DNA of 64,000 bases from Sisyra terminalis (Eukaryota > Arthropoda > Insecta > Neuroptera > Sisyridae): contig OY292279.1 of the NCBI GenBank assembly GCA_958496175.1, positions 8,618,001 to 8,682,000 of the forward strand. Reading direction: 5' to 3'. Position 1 is the first letter of the stretch. Each line of letters opens with the position of its first letter. The translations under genes and the position numbers were made by a program. The notes beneath the pieces were generated by a model. It did not search any database. It was not told the DNA's origin and saw only the letters and a program-made list of their open reading frames with translations. Below are positions 23,341 through 35,411 of this stretch, one piece after another.

Positions 23341-25369
23341 AGTAAGCAAATAAACATTAGAATTTTCTTGTATTACTATGCAAAATTAAGCTTTAAAATT
23401 TTATTTTTTTAATTGATTTCCTATGAATGTTCTAGGGGAAAATTAAACTTGGTTTTTATCTAGAACTAAATTAAAATTTTTCTAAACAATTTCACCTGAA
23501 TTTTATGGTTCTTCTTATGGTTTTTAATTGAGTGTACCCAAGTTTTTTGGTCAAGAGTGGAGAGAAAACCCCCTGGCATGTTTTTGAAAAAGCGTTTGGC
23601 AAATTTCGATTCAAAATGTCGATCTAAACTCATCTATACCCTTCATTTTCAACCCCTTGTATAAGGGAAAATGTATCTAAAAGACAAATGCTTTGTTATA
23701 GGTTTTTATCCTTAAACCATTAACAACAATCTCTTTAAGTTTTAACATTGTATTACCATAATTAATTCTAAGAATAAAATTGATTAGAGTCAATAATCAA
23801 ATTGCTAGTACGAAGTAAGTACTCTATATCGCTTTTCGACTATAATTTTTTGTTCTTCAACTTCCGGTCTGTAACACATAATACTTTATATTCTTATTTT
23901 TTTTTTTAATTGAATTGTGGGAGGATAATTAAACAAATTTATGTAGGAATACCAATATTTACTCGGTTTCCTAAACAAACAAGGAAAAACAACAAAAAAA
24001 AAATCAAATTCCAACTCAAAAGTAACTTTTTTATTTAATTATCAAAGGTAGTTGACTCACAAATAAACCATCAAAACATTGAATCAACAGCCATCGGCAA
24101 TAAAATCTCAATAAAAAAAAAAACCAACCAATCAATAACATCAATCTTTACATTTGTGTCTTCCAGATAATCATTACTTTTGAACTCATAAAACGAGGAT
24201 GAAAAAAAATCAACGAAATTTCAAGAGAAATAAAACCATTTCACAGTACAAAAATGAAAAAAAAAAATAAACCAGCAATTCATAAAAAAGCTCGTCCATC
24301 CCATATACCGAAGACGGAGACAGCGGCGCAGCTTTGGCGAACAATGGCCAATAAATTGTAAAGCTCGCATTATTATTATTTCAACGAATACGAGCGAAAT
24401 TTTCGTTTTCCAAAAGTGCCCACCCCGAACTGAACAAATGAATCAAATGACCATTCAAGCAAAATATTACGTTGTAATTGAAAAGTTTTTTTTTTTTTAT
24501 TTTATTTTACCCACTTTTTCCTCGTTTCGAACACAATTAACAATAAAACGAAAATACCAAAAGCAAAAAAAAAGGAAAACGTTAGAGAGTTCAATAATTT
24601 TTTTTGCCTCATATCAATCAAATTTCAATCACTTTAAACACAAATTTGTACAAATGGAAAACGCTTGTCATAATTGGGAAAATAATGAGGAATATTATTT
24701 CGTAGACGCAGACATTATTTTCTTAAATAGCTTTGAGCAAATTCTGAACTGTTTAAATTTATTAATTATCGAAATTCATATCCCTACTCATTTACTACAA
24801 TAATAGGCTTAATTTATGCTAATATACAATTTCCAGTGTTTATTTTAACTTGGAGCTTTTCTTCTTCGAATAAATTAAGCTTAAATACCTTGTGTGTAAT
24901 ATGGTACTTGATATAATAGTACAAGGATGCTTGTAGCTAAATGAATTGAAATATTAGAACTTTAAGTCTTCATGTAAAATAATTCCGTGGAAAATTTGTA
25001 ATTGGAATCGCTATTTAGATAAAGAAACAAATTATTCGTTGGCCTTAAAAACATAATTACAAATTACGACAGTTATAAAAAAATTTACACAAGGACCTAA
25101 AGATATTGACGCAATAATTAGACAGAAACATAATCTATAGAATTAGCCAAAAATAGTTAATCTGACTTAAGACTTATCCCTCACCATTTTGGCAATTAGC
25201 CTGCCAAATAAGTGGCTCCCAAACTCTCCAATAGTCATAACTTTGTGATGTGGTTTTTTTTTACTTTTTAGAAAAAAAAAAACGTTGATATAGGAACATT
25301 TAATTAAAGAGAGGTCCATATGTGTCAGATTACGAATAAAGCTGTCTCAATCGAAAGTTTTAGCGTCAA
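23341..25369. other. AT-rich interior of the 4.3-kb segment, nothing recognised
   Basis: Many A and T runs. A short GC-richer piece lies near 24300-24370 (ACGGAGACAGCGGCGCAGC). The open frame at 24438-24803 is low-complexity (F/K-rich) and shows no family motif. No transposase motif was seen on either strand. Confidence 0.5.
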
Positions 25370-25880
25370 AATATCTGCTTTTTGTAAAATTTGGTGAGCT
25401 TTTTGTTCGTTGAAATCTCTACTTTCTGATTGTATAAAATATTATACATTACTATAGTAAATCTAAAGGTTAAGCTGTCTTAAAAACGCAATAAATAGGC
25501 ATCTAAGCAAATAATTTAAGGAAGATTCTATAACTTTCTCAAAATATTTTAGATGTCTTATTACATATAAGCTTAACAACTTATTTTGCTTATTTCAATA
25601 GTAAATCTTGATTTGAATTTTTTTGCATATCAATTTTTGTTTATCAATTATATCATACATTTTTCGTGTAATTATGGTGTAAATTTTAATAAATTGCTCA
25701 AAATTGTACATAAGCAAACAAAAATTTCGGATCCAAGTTTGGTTTCTTTGCATTTCCGAAGAACATTTACCATACTAATGTATATTTTTTTATAGTTTTA
25801 GAAAGTAGAGATTTCAATGCAAAAGCTCACCTCCTTTTCTAAAAAAGCTGGTATTTTGACTCGAAAATTTTCAATTAAAT
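25370..25880. repeat. Repeat X, copy 2 (two facing ends)
   Basis: 25375-25465 (GGTGAGCTTTTTGTTCGTTG, AAATCTCTACTTTCTGAT) is the reverse complement of 25765-25870 (AGAAAGTAGAGATTTCAATG, AAAAGCTCACC). Both match the start of the X copies at 22980 and 26580. So X can occur as a fold-back with a ~300-bp centre. Confidence 0.7.
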
Positions 25881-26569
25881 CGTAATATAATAGTCATCGG
25901 AGAAAAACGGCGAAAGCAAAGTAATATACCAATATTTCAAATCTTCCAGGATAATCAGCGATTGCCTCAAATCCTTTTTGAACTCTTTGATCCATCTAAT
26001 TTTGCTTTTACTATTTCATTACTTCTCTACCATTTTCCTCCTAGCTTTTCTGTTTGATGAAATAAGCTTTATTGAATTGCCCGAAATGTAATTCGAGACT
26101 AAAACGGAAGAAATTTTTGAGATTAAGCAAAATTTACGAATTTGAGAATTGATAAATCGACATGGCAATCAAGAAGGATTTTTTTTAGCCAAATAACTTG
26201 TTATTGAGAAGGAACGGGTTTCACAAAGATCTGGTTGAATTCTAAGGATCATTTTCATTGAATTTTGGTGTCGAAAGTTCAGTGAAATGTATTAAAAAAA
26301 AAATCATCGAATTTTTGCATAGCAATTGGAATTTTGTTTGATTTACTTACGAACTTCCTTCGTTGTTTGAATTAAACTTTCTTTAATTTAGGTAGAACTT
26401 GAATAGGATTTTTTTTCGTTGTTGTTGATATCAATCAAAAAGGGTAGGTACTAATTTTGTTTAGTTTGCACAAAAGATTCGTATTTTAAATATCGAAGAA
26501 ATGGTGAATATTGATTATATAAGTAAACAGTGATTTCAAATCCGCGTGTTTTTTTCGTTTTTTTGAATT

Positions 26570-27790
26570 CCGGATATCATTTACCACAGTAATGTACCAA
26601 ATATTGATTTTCATAGTATCAGAAAGTTGAGATTTTACCGAAAAAAGCTCATCAATTTTTCTAAAAAAGCAGATATTTTGACGCGAAAATTTTCGATTGA
26701 AAATTAAAGTGCCTTTTTGATATGTTTAAGACATAAGAAGATAAAATTTCACTACAGTTCGTGGGATTTTTTGTTGGGAAAAAACCAAAAACTTGGTTAT
26801 TTAAATTTTTCAACACAATAGTTGTAGATCTTTTTATTATCTATAACTTTGCAGCTGAACTATTCCCCATAGGATTTGTAGTTTAACCGGAAATCGTGAT
26901 AAACCGTTTTTTACTCTTAAGGGTGGATCACCGTCAGAACGTAAAAAAAAAGACTTTTTTAAAACTGCTGCCTTTTTTTTAGAGATATTAAAAAACGGTC
27001 TTCGGCATGTAAAAGTTGAAGTTTTGAACTATTTTTTATTTATTTGCCCCGTTATGTCCCCCCCCCTCTCCCTATTACAGCGCTTTGAAAAAGGGTCCTC
27101 AAAAATGAAGAGGCAAACAAGGGGAGACAAATTTTCTCGGAAACCGGAAGTCGGATCAAGATTTTCCAAAGAATGTAGGTTTTGGTAATGCGTCTTCTTG
27201 GTACTGAACCTCGAAAATCCGAAAAATGTTGAAAATTCACAAAATGGCGCAACTTTGAAAAAAAAAGGTAAAAAATACGACCTTTTTTTGGATCTTTCCC
27301 CCCTCCCACTTTGAGAGGGGGAGGTTTGACCAATTTCAGAGGTTCAGTACCAAAAAGACGTGTTTAACTATAACACTCCAGTTTCAAGTCAATTCGTCGG
27401 ATAGTTTCTGAGAAATCTTGTCTCCCAGTTTTAAAAAGTTGATTTCGAGAAAAATGCATTTAAAGTTTTTTTAAGATATTTTTATATGTTATTATCAATT
27501 TATTCAATTTTTATCAGTGAAAATACATAAGTCAGCTATTCCAATCCTTTTAACACGTTATTCTTGAATGTTATAAGAAGACATTTATGGAAAAAAAAAC
27601 GATTTTTTTTTTCTGACGGTGATCCACCCTTAAAAACCCATCTCCTTTCACTTCTGGGCCACAGATCACCCGTTATATATTTTTTCTTTCATTTTTGTAA
27701 TATTCTCTCCTTTTTCAATGAGCATAATCCTACTATTGTTTTTTCTTTTTGGTTTCAAAAATTATCGACCTTGATCTATTTGAGAGAGTA
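26570..27790 (+). repeat. Repeat X, copy 3, split by a TTAA MITE
   Basis: The X sequence resumes at 27630 (TTAAAAACCCATCTCC) exactly where it stops at 26920 (CCGTTTTTTACTCTTAA). Compare the uninterrupted CCGTTTTTTACCCTTAAAAA in copy 1. The 26921-27629 MITE is thus a clean later insertion with TTAA duplication. Confidence 0.85.
26921..27629. mobile_element. piggyBac-like MITE (family P), copy 1
   Basis: Ends GGGTGGATCACCGTCAGAA and TTCTGACGGTGATCCACCC are ~19-bp inverted repeats, flanked by TTAA at 26917-26920 and 27630-27633. Length ~709 bp. TTAA-specific insertion is the mark of piggyBac transposons; the internal sequence carries no transposase, so it would need one in trans. An open frame on the minus strand (27052-27333) is shared with the other two copies, but its coding status is doubtful. 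Confidence 0.9.
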
Positions 27791-29431
27791 ATCTATTTGA
27801 GATTGTAATGAATAAAAAATAAGAAAAAAAAATTCAGATAAATTTCATCCCTGTTTCCTTACAATGGCCAAGAAAAGAATAAAGATTTTTGAGATGCTTT
27901 TTTTGTAATTGAACGAGCGACGAAATTAATTATTTACTGAAGACTAAAGTTCTACAATAGAATGGAAATTTACTCCGAAAAACCAGAACCAAAGAGCAAC
28001 CCTATTCGTTTGACAAAGGTATGACAAGTGGTCGGAAAAAAAGGGTGACAGAAAATTGGCGATGCGCGTCTTGTTTTTGTCCAATATAACGCCTTTGTGT
28101 ATAAATGTGAAAATGAACGAAGAAATTTAGCATCTCGATAAAATAAAACTTTCAAGTTCAAAGAAAAGTTTTTAAAGCAAACAAGTCTATTGAAAAAATA
28201 AAAGTAAATAGCAATTTCATCTCTGGATTTATAATTGCCGAAATGGCCATTTAAAATCAATGTTGGTTTGTGTGTAACAAATCGCAATATCCCGCGGGAA
28301 TCTGAGCCCAACGAGCGTTCCTAATTTACATGTGATATTTGATTTCACGCCCGGCAAATACCTCGAAAGCTCAAAGCTCTGCACGAGCACCTCGCCCATC
28401 ATTTGCGCGTTCAAATTTCGAACCGAAGCCGTTTAAAACTTGATTGTTCTCTCCACCAATATTAATTTCTGAGCAAACGAAATAAAAAGCCCGGTCTAGA
28501 CGGGATTGTGTGATATTTAAATGGAAATTTATTAAAGCTGTCCAAGAGCAGATATGAATGGGAAGATATGAGAATTTATTTTAATAAGTTATAGGATAAC
28601 TGTGCCAAATTGTCGCAGTGAATGGAAATGTTTGCCTCGAAAACGATATATGTTTCGAAATATAAGACGCAAGGGGCCAATAATTATCCATGGAACAAAA
28701 CAATGCTCCACAACGCCATTATAATCTAAGTTTGTCGTATCAAAACGTTGAATGTAACTAGGGCTTAACAAGAAAACATGTCCAGAAACCATACAATATA
28801 TTATCCAATCCCGAAACTACCGAAATCAACTTCATAAATATTTCGAATCAAATTGAAATCATCGTAAATTACTCCTAAGACTTTTATCATTCGGATCAAT
28901 GTTGAAATTTTATTCGCCATGTAGTCTGTAACGCGATTAACGAGCATGTTACATGGTGGGACAATTGGAAAACTTTGAACATTTAATATTTGAGGGGAAC
29001 GGGGGAAAATGGTTAAGCTCTTGTAGAAAGACGGGATTATAAAGGCCGTTTATAAACTTTAGATAAAGGAAATTGGTTAATTTATGTGTATAATGGCATA
29101 CAAGTAGATATAAATTTCGTGGATTTTAATTAAACTTTGTCGTATGGAACAATCGTTGAGGAGACCAATCAATCCAGGAAGCCAAGACCGGAAATTGGGA
29201 AAGTCTTAAATCTATTTTATGAAATATCTGATCGATTTTGGGCGTCATTGTCTCTTGACTATTAAACTGTTAATTGCTTGCAATAAAAAACTTTCAAAAG
29301 TCAAAATTTTCTCAAAAAACAATGCTGGAGATTTTCCCACATATTTAGCAGAAAAACTCAAAATATTTTTTTCAAAAACTTGAAGAATATCATTTTAAAA
29401 CTTTAGCACAAAATTGAAGAAAAAAACATTA
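27791..29431. other. No gene recognised
   Basis: Low-copy AT-rich sequence with a GC-richer island at about 28280-28440 (TCCCGCGGGAATCTGAGCCC, CGAGCACCTCGCCC). The minus-strand frames at 27970-28311 and 28229-28414 overlap each other and show no known motif. Confidence 0.45.
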
Positions 29432-29600
29432 AAATTTTTTCGAAGTTTTATGATTTAATTTCAGGATGAAGTTGAGCAACTTGCTTATGGATCGTCAAGT
29501 TTCGTTACCTGAATTCCAAACAGTTATTTTGTTTGCTCAGAAATGAATATAAGTGGAAAGAATATTAAAGTATTAAACGGTTTCAGTTCGGAGTTTGAAC
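29432..29600 (+). repeat. Direct repeat D, unit 1
   Basis: Matches 29723-29890 in the same orientation: TTTCAGGATGAAGT, GAGCAACTTGCTTATGGATC, AAGTTTCGTTACC, ACAGTTATTTTGT, GTTTCAGTTCGGA. No coding signature. Confidence 0.8.
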
Positions 29601-29722
29601 AAAAATATCACAAGTAAATTAGGGATGCTCGTTATCGCAAATTGGAATAATTGGCCCTTATTTTATGAAGCTGGTTTTTCCAGGATAAGATTAAACGATA
29701 AAATTAGGGGAAAAAAAGTTTA

Positions 29723-29890
29723 AGCTTTTTTGAAGTTCTATGATTTTTTTTCAGGATGAAGTCGAGCAACTTGCTTATGGATCGTAAAGTTTCGTTACCA
29801 GAATTAAAAAAAACAGTTATTTTGTATGCTCAGAAATTAATATTAGTGGAAAAAATATTCAAATATTAAACAGTTTCAGTTCGGAATTTG
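29723..29890 (+). repeat. Direct repeat D, unit 2
   Basis: Second copy of unit D, about 120 bp after the first, with small indels (an A-rich insertion after CAGAATT). Confidence 0.8.
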
Positions 29891-30188
29891 CTGGAATAAG
29901 CTGGGTTTTCCAGGATAAGATTAATTGAACCGTTACACTGCAAACTCAGAAATTATTGTATTTCCTGGGATCCTATTTCACCTAGTTAAGACCAAGTAGT
30001 AGGACGAACCTCAGCAATCGATGCGTTAAATGCTTTTCGATTATTTTATTGCCAAGACTTGATATCCTAAATTCCACATATCCCCAATTATTTGGAGTAC
30101 CAAATTCCTACGGAACCTGAGAAGCAGATTCGTCCTTTGCCTGGCAATATCTGCATTTTGGATCTCCCATTTTGGATTGTATGCACGT

Positions 30189-30352
30189 GCTTTCTCATCA
30201 AGCTTTATAAAATACACAGGTGGCCTCATGCGCCACGTGACGTATCCAGAAGAAATTCGTACATATCTTCAGACTGATTCAAATTTCAAAATTCATCGTA
30301 TGACATCATATTTTTCTAATGAGGCAACCTGTGTAATTTATAAACCTTGCTT
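30189..30352. repeat. Short hairpin repeat
   Basis: 30200-30229 (AAGCTTTATAAAATACACAG then GTGGCCTCAT) is the reverse complement of 30319-30348 (ATGAGGCAACCTGTGTAATT then TATAAACCTT) with few mismatches. The loop is ~90 bp. Likely a small MITE. The overlapping open frames are incidental. Confidence 0.65.
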
Positions 30353-30364
30353 TCTCATTCCGCA

Positions 30365-31295
30365 ATGGCCGATTTAATTTTTTAATCTACTTTCTTGTAA
30401 GACCAAATATTTAAGGGTGGATCACCGTCAGAAAAAAAAAATCTATTTTTTTTTTCCCATAAATGTTTTCTTAAAACATTCAAGAATAACGTGTTAAAAG
30501 GATTGGAATAGCTGACTTATGTATTTTCACTGATAAAAATTGAATAAATTGATAATAACATAAAAAAATATCTTAAAACAACTTAAAATGCGTTTTTCTC
30601 GAAATCAACTTTTTAAAACCGGGAGACAAAATTTCTCAGAAACTATCCGACGGATTGACTTGAAACTGGAGAGTGTTATAGTTCAACACGTCTTCTTGGT
30701 ACTGAACCTCTGAAATTGGCCAAACCTCCCCCCTCAAAGTGGGAGAGGGAGAAAGGTCTAAAAAAAGGACGTTTTTTACCTTTTTTTTCAAAGTCGCGCC
30801 ATTTTGTGAATTTTCAACTTTTTTTGGATTTTCAAGGTTCAGTACCAAGAAGACGCATTATCAAAACCTACATTCTTTGGAAAACCATGATCCGACTTCC
30901 GGTTTCCGAGAAAACTAGTCTCCCGTTTGCCTCCTCATTTTTGAGGACCCTTTTTCAAAGCGCTGTAAAAGAGGGAGAAGGGGATATATCGGGGCAAATA
31001 AAAAAAAATAGTTCAAAACTTCAACTTTTACATGCCGAAGACCGTTTTTTAATATCTCTAAAAAAAATGGCAGCAGTTTTAAAAAAGTCATTTTTTTTAC
31101 TTTCTGACGATGATCCACCAAGTAGTTTATTTCAAGGATGGCTTTCTTGTCATCTTTTCACAGAGCTTTTGCCCGGATGGCCGATTATTAGGCTCGTTAC
31201 CACTTTGCCCGGCATTCTTTTAAGACCAAATATTTTAGTAGTTAATTTCAGGGATGGTTTTCCTATCATCTTTTCCTAGAGCTTTTGCCCGGTGG
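30365..31295 (+). repeat. ~115-bp tandem duplication, first unit split by a MITE
   Basis: Unit 1 is 30365-30414 plus 31120-31176; unit 2 is about 31177-31295. Shared words: AAGACCAAATAT, AGTAGTT, GGATGG(C/T)TTTC, ATCTTTTC, AGAGCTTTTGCCCGG. Unit 2 reads AAATATTTTAGTAGTT without insertion, which shows the site before the MITE at 30415-31119 arrived. Confidence 0.75.
30415..31119. mobile_element. piggyBac-like MITE (family P), copy 2, inverted
   Basis: Same family as 26921-27629 but in the opposite orientation. Left end GGGTGGATCACCGTCAGAAA follows TTAA at 30411-30414. Right end TTTCTGACGATGATCCACC is followed by AAGTAG; compared with the expected CCACCCTTAAGTAG, three bases are lost at the junction. 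An open frame on the plus strand from 30716 continues past the right end to 31279. Confidence 0.9.
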
Positions 31296-34200
31296 TATTC
31301 CTCCATATTGCACAGTATGTTTTTTAAAAACAATTCTTTGATGGTATTTTTCACTGCCCATCTTGTAATACAAATCGGTTTATAGCTAATTTGTGTTTTT
31401 GGAGCTTTCAATATAGTTTAGTTACCAGTTTAATATAATTGATCAAGGGTAATTATTTTGTAGCAATGTAATTCTTTTTTATGAAGTTACCTAAAATTAA
31501 TTGATAACAACAATCATCCAAGAACCCGAGATCATCTTGAGAACAACATTTATAAAACTACCATATAGCCAGCATTGCCTATATTAATATGCTGGCAAGA
31601 ATAGCATGAAACTTCAGAACTAGATTAATGCAGAGAATTGACAATACCGAATGCCATTTGCTTCATTATTATTTAAAATTGCGTTATTATAAGCTTCACA
31701 TTTCATACTTTGTATTGATGAAAAAATTAAGTTTTCATTTACGCTAGATTTTCTTAAATTAAATTTCAAAATAAGAATATAATCTATAAAGTCTATCAAC
31801 ACATTTTTCAAGGAAAAACTTTTTTTAAAGACCACTTCTATCGGGAACCAATGGACCGATTTTGATGAAATTTTTTGCATTATACTAACAATGATATATT
31901 TTAGCCAATGAAATAGGTTTTCAAGATTTTCCAGTTGAAATCTTTCTCCGAGGACGAAATGATTATGTGACCAAAAATAAGATTTCTCCCATTTCAAAAC
32001 GATTTGAAGAAATTTCTTGAAGCAATTTCTGCCCAGAAGATGCAGTTACTAATAAAATCTATAATTATTTATCGAAATAAGTTAAGTGTTTCTCGATAAA
32101 AATGATCCTCAAGGTTTGAAATCCGATTCGAATAAAGTTACCAATTAAAAAATAGCAATAGAAAAATCAGTTTTTTTGCTTCAGATTATAGAATAGTAGC
32201 TAAAGGTAAATATGGATTGGGGGAGGTGAGAAGGTAGCCTTTTATTAGTGTAAACTTTATTAAATTTTTCGATAAATAATTAAAAAGAAGATAATGACAA
32301 ATTATAGTCTGATGTTGAAAAAAGTTCAAAAGAGCAATGAATTTCTCCTTTGATCTCATTAGAGGATAAATGATGTCACTTGAACTCTGAGCCGAGTGTT
32401 TCATACTATATACATATATATAGTGAACACTGGGATCACAAGGCATAGTTAATAACCCATCCCAGCTTTGCGATGGTCCTGATCCTAATTTACTCGGAGC
32501 CATACTTATATAATAATAATAATCACACAACTATCACCGACATAAAGGACGTCGTTAATGTATGCGTCAGTCATTGCCAGAAGTTATTATTACGATGCAT
32601 AAGTAACGAGTTTTGCATTATGTTTTTGGCGTTGAATTGGCAAAATTCGTTGTGACGGTTGAGAGGATATGCTGGAATTTACGTTGGGTTTTGTCGACGA
32701 GCTTTTAATTTCTCTCGAGTGACATAATCGCGAGCTTTGGCCTTACGAGATTCGTATACGTATAAACGGGTCAAGGTTTACGACTTGAATATTATTTAGG
32801 GCTTTTCAGATTAGATATAGTGTGACATGTATTTATTCTTATGGAACCAAATCTATGCGTTCTTGAGATTTGAAATGGAATTTGGGATAGAAGTTTTCAA
32901 TTTCGTTTTTTGCCACTCAAAACGCAATAAATTGGATGTTCGTGCTTGAATTTACGAATGAAAAATGATAATATAAAAGAGGCTTTTTTGCTGTTTAAAT
33001 TTTAGAAAAGTTTTTATAACAACTTTTTTTTATAGAGAAAGAAAATGTTAGTTTAAATGACAATCTTAATTAAATGAAAAAACCGAGACCTTTTTTTTAT
33101 TGGAATCGCAAATAAATTGGATTTAATTTACTGTCGCATGGGAAGCTAGAAAATTAATATCACATCGCAAGCATCACTCTGATATTTTCCATCTAATTAT
33201 TTTTATGAAAGCAATTAAATTGATTTGACTTTCAAATAGAAATATATTGACTTCGGCGTCACTGCTATACTTAACCGGGATATAAATGATGCGTCAAGCC
33301 ACCGGATATCAAATATTAACTCTCCTGTCATTCCCGCTTTATTGTAGAAAAAGAAGCGAAAAAAAAATGGAATTGAACCAACTATTAATATACCAACAAA
33401 ATGCAAAGTTTTTAAATTGGAAAAATTGTACAAAAAGTGCTTCAATAATTCGGTTCACGATTAAAAGATACAGGGGTGATTAATGATGGGCTTTTATTTA
33501 GAACTTTCTATACAGCAAAAAAGTAGTTTTTCTTTATATGGATTTTCAATTATAAAAAAATTGAAATGAATAAATTAATGTCGAAATACTTTCAAAAGAA
33601 AACTACACATAAAAATTTATTGGCAGTTTTCGTTTGAAGCCAAATCAGCATTATGAAATTTACAGAAAAAGCAAATGTTAAGTTAAAAGATTAAAATTTC
33701 AAATCTAGTGGAAACTTTTCAAATTAATTACAATTTTAAGATTAATAATTTGAACTTTGTTCGGAGATTTTAAAAGATAGTCGTATGTGTGCTCGGTCGA
33801 AACATGTTTAAAAAAACATTGGTTTTTCAAGGCTTTTCACGCATTTTCACAATAAAAATATTGTTGATTTATAGAATATAAACATACACCCGTTGTTTGT
33901 TTTTTAAGTAGGAAAAAAGGGGTATGGATCTTATTTGGTATTCGTTAATAAAACATGCAATTTTTTAAAATTGATCCCACAAAAATCAAGAGGGTATAAA
34001 AGAATGTCCAAAGCTATAAAGGCAAAAAATTTTTTCGAATTTTTATGCGCTACCCTCTATTTTTTTTATTTGACCCAAATATCTAAAATATTAAATATTA
34101 TCGCTATCGAACAATGATAACCCGTGCCGAACTGATCTCAAACTTTTAATATACAAATTAATGTAGAACCCATACAGGAATATAAGATCTCTCGTAATTT

Positions 34201-34376
34201 AGTAAATAAGACACTGCTTCGTTTGTATCTTATATTTATTAAGTATTTATTATTAATAGGACATTTTTCAGTATTTTTTTTTTCAATAAAATTAAGGGGT
34301 ATGCGTTGAAAAAAAAAAGAAGTTTTGTTTTTTGGGACACCCTAGGGTACATATGTCTTCCACAAAGGTCCAACAA
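31296..34376. other. Long stretch without recognisable genes
   Basis: Near 31840-31880 the text GGACCGATTTTGATGAAATT resembles a phrase common in insect Helitron-like repeats, but no ends are visible. A GC-richer low-copy block lies at 32550-32790. Near 34330-34350, TTTTGGGACACCCTAGGG resembles a mariner-type MITE end. Open frames at 31620-31997 and 32186-32530 (minus) show no family motif. Confidence 0.45.
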
Positions 34377-34407
34377 TATTTCCAAAACTACGAAACGAAA
34401 TACCAAT

Positions 34408-34460
<53 letters not shown>

Positions 34461-35411
34461 TTATCATTTTTATTTATAATTTTTGAATCAGATCTAAATA
34501 TATCTCTAACAAAATTTATTACAACTCTTAAGTCTAAAACTAAAAAAAAAAAAAAAAAACTAGAGTAATTAGTCCTCCCTACACCTTTGTGTAGAATTGG
34601 ATGTGGAAGGTGGGTCCATCATTGGCCTCGACTATTGATTTCAAATTTACTCCATTAGGTTCAGTGGATCATTTCGCTTGAGTCTCGTGAAACGTTTGGC
34701 TTTTAAGATCTTCCTGGCTGATTGGTTCGGGTGTGAGTCAAGTCTTTTCTTGTAGGTTTTACTAATTTTCAAAGTGACTTCTTTGACTGTTTCAGTGTCG
34801 GTATCTCTAAGTATTATAGAATTTCGCACGTACTTAGGAGCGCCAATGATGGCTCTAATAATTTTCGATTGGCAGCGGTCTATTATTTGTAAATTTGAAT
34901 TTTTAGCGGAACCCCAAAGTGAAATACCAATGTAAACGGGACAAAAATGAGTATACCATATACCTGATATGGTTAAAAAGTACTTAAGGTTATTCGTTAA
35001 ATATCACGGACTAAATACAATCGATTATGTAGACGCAATAAATTTTGATATCATCCCTCATCAAGCATTGTTAAATTCCTTTTTTTACTGATATAAAAGT
35101 TATGAATATATTTATAAATAACTCACTTCTGGAACATTTCGCCCTTTCCAAAAATCTGCTTAAAAATAAGAAAATAACATTTAACCATCCACGAAATTTG
35201 CCAAAAAGACCGCAGGATTCAACTATATATTCGTATAAGTTCTCAAATCTCTCCTATTCTCTGAACCTCAGGGAATTCTACATCTTTTTGACGTAATATT
35301 TCGAATGTTATACCTTCTTCGAAGTTAAAAAGAAACAACAATTATTGTTATCCTAAACCAGAAAAAAACACTAAAATCTGTTCCTACAGACTTATCAGCC
35401 TCCTTCATGTA
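34377..35411 (+). repeat. ~505-bp tandem repeat Y, unit 1 (split by a LINE insertion)
   Basis: 34377-34409 plus 34921-35411 form a unit matching 35412-35945. Shared words: GAAATACCAATGTAA, GGGACAAAAATG, GGTTATTCGTTAAATATCAC, ACTAAATACAATCGATTATG, TTTCGCCCTTTCCAAAAATC, CTATTCTCTGAACCTCAGGG, ACAGACTTATC. No known protein domain; the open frame at 35102-35296 is not supported. Confidence 0.85.
34410..34920 (-). mobile_element. 5'-truncated Jockey-like LINE with poly(A) tail
   Basis: The minus-strand translation gives GISLWGSAKNSNLQIIDRCQ, SKIIRAIIGAPKYVRN, then a tail SARKILKAKRFTRLKRNDPL. This is the extreme C-terminus of Jockey ORF2 (LWG.A..SN...Q..QSK.LR.I..AP.YV.N ... RLKR.DP.DL). A run of 51 T (34409-34459, the poly(A) tail on the minus strand) ends the element. 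The 13-bp target duplication GAAATACCAATGT lies at 34397-34409 and 34921-34933. Unit 2 of repeat Y at about 35426-35440 has the same site unfilled. A very short, dead copy, but its insertion looks recent given the long homopolymer. Confidence 0.9.

Larger units (their letters stand above)
22232..26513. mobile_element. 4.3-kb segment bounded by ~410-bp inverted repeats
   Basis: The left arm at about 22232-22645 begins CAATATTCACCATTTCT. The right arm at about 26074-26513 is its reverse complement, ending AGAAATGGTGAATATTG. Long shared words include AAAATTCGATGATTTTTTTT, TTCAATGAAAATGATCCTTA, AATAACAAGTTATTTGGCTA and TTTAGTCTCGAATTA. Arms align end to end with scattered differences. The inside holds nested repeats (22690-22890, 22972-23330, 25370-25880) and no recognisable transposase. 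It could be one large non-autonomous transposon or two inverted copies of one element. Confidence 0.7.

Noticed and set aside
24438..24803. 121-codon open frame
   Set aside because: Low-complexity Phe/Lys/Asn-rich text produced by A and T runs; no motif and no neighbouring gene structure.
30716..31279. 187-codon open frame on the plus strand
   Set aside because: It lies almost wholly inside a TTAA MITE and runs out of it into unrelated flanking DNA. No known domain; treated as an incidental frame.
31620..31997. 125-codon minus-strand open frame
   Set aside because: No recognisable family; AT-rich and overlapping repeat-like text near 31840-31880.
32186..32530. 114-codon minus-strand open frame
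   Set aside because: No domain, signal peptide or supporting context; AT-rich chance opening.
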